The notes beneath the pieces were generated by a model. It worked only from the letters and a program-made list of their open reading frames with translations. It was not told the origin of the DNA and ran no database searches. Positions 61,099 to 64,000 of a stretch of DNA of 64,000 bases are shown here, piece after piece (position 1 is the stretch's first letter; each line of letters begins with the position of its first letter). The stretch is from positions 124,001 to 188,000 of the forward strand of contig NZ_BOLN01000002.1 in assembly GCF_016861655.1 (NCBI RefSeq), in the 5' to 3' direction. Position numbers and translations under genes: made by a program. This stretch comes from Levilactobacillus lanxiensis. GTDB lineage: Bacteria; Bacillota; Bacilli; Lactobacillales; Lactobacillaceae.

Positions 61099-61367
61099 AT
61101 CCGCCGCAGGACTGGTGAAAATTAGCCACGCTGCTCCATGTTAGTGACCAGAGGCAGATCAACTTTCCCAGCTGTGTCGGTGGTCTTGGCTGGGGAGATT
61201 TTTCCCAGCCTAGCCCACGGGGCAACCTTTGAGACCGCTCCTTAGGCTCAAAGTTGAGGTGGAAGCCCGCCCTTCGGCTGGAACCGACCCCATAGCAGGG
61301 AAGGTTGAATCTGCCGTCGGGAACGACACTCTCCACACGGCAGAATTGCACTAGTCCGGAGGCGCAG
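61099..61367 (+). repeat. Structured repeat copy R15, long class with decayed shell
   Basis: Box GCCGCAGGACTGGTGAAAAT at the left and TTGCACTAGTCCGGAGGCGC at the right; the shell pairs only partly. The core is intact: GTGACCAGAGGCAGATC, CAGCTGTGTCGGTGGTC, hairpin GGCTGGG/CCCAGCC, CTTTGAG/CTCAAAG, GGTGGAAGCCC hairpin, CCCCATAGCAGGG and GCCGTCGGGAACG. It faces R14 in divergent orientation with 113 bp between. Confidence 0.82.
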
Positions 61368-61379
61368 AATTTTAAGCCA

Positions 61380-61418
61380 TAAAAAATAGCACCTGGGAAA
61401 AAATTCCCAAGCGCTATT
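61380..61418 (-). terminator. Terminator of the lactonase gene
   Basis: On the minus strand AATAGC pairs with GCTATT and GGGAA with TTCCC inside, followed by TTTTTTA. Confidence 0.75.
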
Positions 61419-61429
61419 CGTTTAACTAT

Positions 61430-62476
61430 TTAGAATTTAGCTGGTAAGACGCTGACACCTTCTGGGACCATGAAGTCCTTTTGGGCCAACGTTAACTTAC
61501 CACTCTCAGCGTCGCGACTGAATAACGAAGCGTTGTCGGAGTTTTGGTTAACGACTAACAGTAAGCTTTGGTCTGACGTCCAGTTGAAGTCCCGTGGGAA
61601 GTCACCTTCCGTGGAGATTCGTTGAACCAGCGTCAACGTACCATCATCAGCGGTGGCGAAGACGGCCAGGGAGTTGTTCCCGCGGTTTGAGACGTAAATG
61701 AACCGCCCGTCCTGGCTCATGCGAATGGCTGCGGCACCGTTGTGCGTGGTCCAGTCGGCTGGAATCGTGGAGATGATACTCTTCACAGCCAATTTGCCGG
61801 TGGTAGCGTCGTAGCTTAACGTGGCTACGTTGCTGCTTAATTCGCCAACGAGGTAAGCGACACCCTTTTTGTCATCGAAGACGATGTGCCGTGGGCCGTA
61901 GCCGGCTGGCATGTCGAGTTGACTGACGGGAGATAATTTGCCATCATCAGAAACGTCGTATACGTAAACCTTGTCGGACCCTAAGTCACAAACGACTAAA
62001 CGGTTGTCCGGCGTCAGGTCAGCGAAATGCGGATGAGGACCGTCAGCTTGTTCGGGCGCTGGACCAACGGGATCTTGGTCAACGACTCTATCCGTTTCCT
62101 TCAACGTCCCGTCAGTGGCGATGGCGTAGACCGTCACAGCGGCCGTGTGGTAATTGGCCGTGTAGACCAACTGCCGAGCTTCATCAACTGATACATAGGC
62201 TGGTGAGGCGCCCAATTCCAAGACCTGTTGAATGGCCCGTGGCTTTTCTTCAGATACATCATAGATGATCAACCCACCGTGGGTCGTGCCATCCGTTTCT
62301 TTTTTGTTGATGACGTACAGGCGCTTAGCTGCAGCCTTTGCGATGTAAGTCGGGCTCCCAGCTGATGCTAACCATTCGCAGTCCATTAACTTAGGCGCTG
62401 CGGTGTCTACGGTTACCCGGTAAATCCCACGACTAATGCGCTTGGTATAAGTTCCAATGTAAAAATCTTCCGTCAT
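61430..62476 (-). CDS. Lactonase-family seven-bladed beta-propeller (6-phosphogluconolactonase, Pgl/YkgB type)
   Basis: 348 residues. Start MTEDFYIGTYTKRISRGIY, then blade repeats with SPTYIAKAA, SPAYVSVDEA, GPHPHFADLTPDNR, GYGPRHIVFDD, MSQDGRFIYVSNRG and TEGDFPRDFNW, typical of YkgB/Pgl. It hydrolyses 6-phosphogluconolactone in the oxidative pentose phosphate route, central in heterofermentative lactobacilli. GAAAGGGG precedes the ATG at 62476. Monocistronic. Confidence 0.92.
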   Translation of the reverse strand: MTEDFYIGTYTKRISRGIYRVTVDTAAPKLMDCEWLASAGSPTYIAKAAAKRLYVINKKETDGTTHGGLIIYDVSEEKPRAIQQVLELGASPAYVSVDEARQLVYTANYHTAAVTVYAIATDGTLKETDRVVDQDPVGPAPEQADGPHPHFADLTPDNRLVVCDLGSDKVYVYDVSDDGKLSPVSQLDMPAGYGPRHIVFDDKKGVAYLVGELSSNVATLSYDATTGKLAVKSIISTIPADWTTHNGAAAIRMSQDGRFIYVSNRGNNSLAVFATADDGTLTLVQRISTEGDFPRDFNWTSDQSLLLVVNQNSDNASLFSRDAESGKLTLAQKDFMVPEGVSVLPAKF

Positions 62477-62754
62477 GTGTGCTGCCCCTTTCAACTTGCC
62501 AATATCACTCTTAAGTATAGCACAGCTGGCAGACAAAGGCCGGTGAAGTCATTTTACCTTGGGCAGTCACCCCGGTAGTTGCCAAATATCTCTGAAACTT
62601 AGTTGCAACCGCCCCCTGAGATTAGTATGATGTAATATAACCACTCGCTTAAAGAATAAGTCGTTTGACGGTCGGCTCACACTGACCAGAACCCCTTATC
62701 CCTAAGCCAATGTCCGTACCTACAGAATGACTGCCAAGAAAGGACTCACCGCAC

Positions 62755-63204
62755 ATGTCTAGTTTCGAAGGGTATCATCCCCTTTTGACACCGCAATTTC
62801 GTTTCGACTGGCTCACCCAATTCAACTTAAAAAATGTGGCGGATCTCACCGCTAACGACCTGGGGGCCACTGCCGACTGGGTCAACGCCACCATGCACGA
62901 CACCATGGACCGTTCCGCGCTCACCTGGGGCATCGAACGGCGCCGGACCCACAAACTCATTGCCTGGGGCGGCTTCAGTGACCTCGACCTGACCGCTCAC
63001 ACCGGTAAAATTGGCTTCAACGGCAAGCGCGTACCGGTCAACGAACAACAGGAAATCGTTGACCGGCTGGTTCATTTCGGCCACGAAGAACTCCAACTGA
63101 CGGACATGACCCTGACCAGCGCCGGTAAATTAGACGATGCCGTACTGGCCGCTGCTGGCTTCGTACAAGCAGACGGCCAGTGGCGCTGGACGTTCCGCCG
63201 CTAA
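62755..63204 (+). CDS. GNAT-like N-acetyltransferase (RimJ/RimL-like, reduced)
   Basis: 149 residues. TWGIERRRTHKLIAWGGFSD and TGKIGFNGKRVPVNEQQEIV, then LTLTSAGKLDDAVLAAAGFV, resemble the core strands and the last helix-strand of GNAT acetyltransferases. The acetyl-CoA loop (RxxGxG/A) is not clear, so activity is uncertain. AAGGACTC before the ATG. A strong terminator follows. Confidence 0.65.
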   Translation: MSSFEGYHPLLTPQFRFDWLTQFNLKNVADLTANDLGATADWVNATMHDTMDRSALTWGIERRRTHKLIAWGGFSDLDLTAHTGKIGFNGKRVPVNEQQEIVDRLVHFGHEELQLTDMTLTSAGKLDDAVLAAAGFVQADGQWRWTFRR

Positions 63205-63218
63205 AAATAAGTGTAAAC

Positions 63219-63252
63219 AAAAGCCCATTTCTACGCGAAATGGGCTTTTTTC
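63219..63252. terminator. Bidirectional terminator
   Basis: AAAAGCCCATTTC and GAAATGGGCTTTTTT are perfect complements; it lies between convergent genes. Confidence 0.9.
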
Positions 63253-64000
63253 TTATTTCGAGGCAAAAACTAATAATCCCGTGCCACCAGTGGTGCCCGT
63301 TGGCGTGCCAATCTTACCGGCAATCTGCCACCGTTGTAGGTCTTTTTGCTGTTGGGCAGTCAACTGCCCATCCACCGCCTGCTTGACCGCGGCCGCGTTG
63401 GTCGGGTCGCTCACATGGAACCTCACCAGGTAAAGGGCACTGTAGCTGGCGTTGTTAGCGGTCAACAGCTGATCAAAGTCATCTTCGGCACTAGTAATCT
63501 GCTCCGTCAAAATGGGCTGATTGTCCGCTGAGGCAAAGACCTGATTAACCACGGCCATCAGGTCACTGTCGTAGGCCGCATGTGGGAACAACTTCATCAA
63601 ACTGATGTCGGTTGGTTGTAGCCCGGCCGTCTTGGTGGCCGTTGCCCAGTTCATCGTCGAAGTCGTTGCCGCTGCGGGCGTGCTGGCTGCGGACTTCAAG
63701 TAGCCGCGCCAGATCCACCCACCGTGCTGGCCATCGGCGCTGTTCACGTGATAGTAAATTAAGTATTTCCCGGTAGCCACGTCGTACAGCTTTTCATGGG
63801 CATTCGTGTACCACGTCACATCTGGCAGACTGCTGTTGTACCCATACCAGGTGCCCAAATGCTTGGAGTACCGACTCCCCTTTACGGCGGTCAGCGCGTG
63901 CCGCTTCATGCTAGCACGCCAAACCAACCGAACGGACTTGGACCGACTGGCCGAATACTGCGACTTAGCTGAAGCCGTAACCGTCCCCAGGCCGCCAACT
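63253..64000 (-). CDS. Secreted protein with SH3-like module (5' end outside the window)
   Basis: At least 248 residues; the frame stays open to the window edge. The visible start VGGLGTVTASA followed by KSQYSAS looks like the end of a signal peptide, so an internal TTG at 63927 is not the true start. Residues after it (RLVWRASMKRHALTAVKGSR to GGWIWRGYLK) form an SH3-like module like that of the two carboxypeptidases in this window. A Thr/Ala linker and a C-terminal domain of about 120 residues of unknown type follow. Probably wall-associated. Confidence 0.75.
   Translation of the reverse strand, partial: VGGLGTVTASAKSQYSASRSKSVRLVWRASMKRHALTAVKGSRYSKHLGTWYGYNSSLPDVTWYTNAHEKLYDVATGKYLIYYHVNSADGQHGGWIWRGYLKSAASTPAAATTSTMNWATATKTAGLQPTDISLMKLFPHAAYDSDLMAVVNQVFASADNQPILTEQITSAEDDFDQLLTANNASYSALYLVRFHVSDPTNAAAVKQAVDGQLTAQQQKDLQRWQIAGKIGTPTGTTGGTGLLVFASK

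Noticed and set aside
11735-61367. CRISPR array interpretation of the repeated sequences
   Set aside because: Copies are long, folded, dispersed over 50 kb and in both orientations, without regular spacers or cas genes.

Overview
The window looks like chromosome of a high-GC member of the Lactobacillaceae. Evidence: lactobacillar gene families (MucBP plus DUF5776 surface proteins, DUF2087 regulator, DUF915 hydrolases, a cinnamoyl esterase of the Lactobacillus type), strong AGGAGG ribosome binding sites, frequent TTG/GTG starts and Bacillota-type riboswitches. The general base composition (roughly half G+C by eye) would suit the Levilactobacillus group, but the species is an inference only.

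Layout. 0-11.5 kb: YumC-type ferredoxin/NADP reductase, DUF915 hydrolases, PrsW-like protease, nucleoside hydrolase, HAD phosphatases, a lone PTS EIIC, a DUF2087/GIY-YIG/CAT-like operon and a HigBA-type toxin-antitoxin pair. 11.7-15.1 kb: two paralogous secreted D-Ala-D-Ala carboxypeptidases, each abutting a structured repeat. 15.3-19.4 kb: TPP riboswitch and a thiamine-precursor ECF transporter (ykoE, ykoD, ykoC) with tenA. 20-26.3 kb: small membrane and hypothetical proteins, macro-domain protein, a protein built of four similar beta-rich repeats, and L-asparaginase. 26.3-30.9 kb: guanine-type riboswitch with xanthine permease, an ABC-2 exporter and tRNA-Ala(CGC). 30.9-41.8 kb: oxidoreductase, two MucBP/DUF5776 surface proteins, MarR-controlled hydrolase and MFS genes, prolyl-tRNA editing protein, aquaglyceroporin and an NA37-type nucleoid protein. 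42-50 kb: cinnamoyl esterase, a potA relic cut by an IS200/IS605 element (tnpA/tnpB), an ASCH protein and potABCD. 50-54.9 kb: secreted protein and pstSCAB with a PHO-like box. 55-61 kb: an HPr-like protein lacking the phosphorylation sites, under a perfect cre, and a translationally coupled operon of a DinG-like helicase-nuclease, a nuclease-fold protein and an sce7725-family protein. 61.4-64 kb: phosphogluconolactonase-type protein, GNAT protein and a partial secreted protein.

The most striking signal is not a protein. At least 13 intergenic copies or fragments of a roughly 100-330 bp dyad-symmetric element occur on both strands between 11.7 and 61.4 kb. Each full copy has an outer stem around the core CTGGTGAAAATGG / CCATTTTCACCAG, flanked by boxes AGCCGCAGGG or AGCCGTGAGG (5') and CCGGAGGC or CCGGTAAGGC (3'). 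Inside are one to several hairpins with a conserved bulged A and a CCG...CGG top. The lower stems change sequence between copies but keep pairing, and the outermost arms extend as locus-specific inverted repeats. A longer class carries an extra domain of about 200 nt inside the same shell. The 3' end of the element is nearly always the gene-proximal end: it lies just before a co-directional start or against the stop codon of a convergent gene. This is the best candidate for an undescribed system (structured RNA family or mobile palindromic element).
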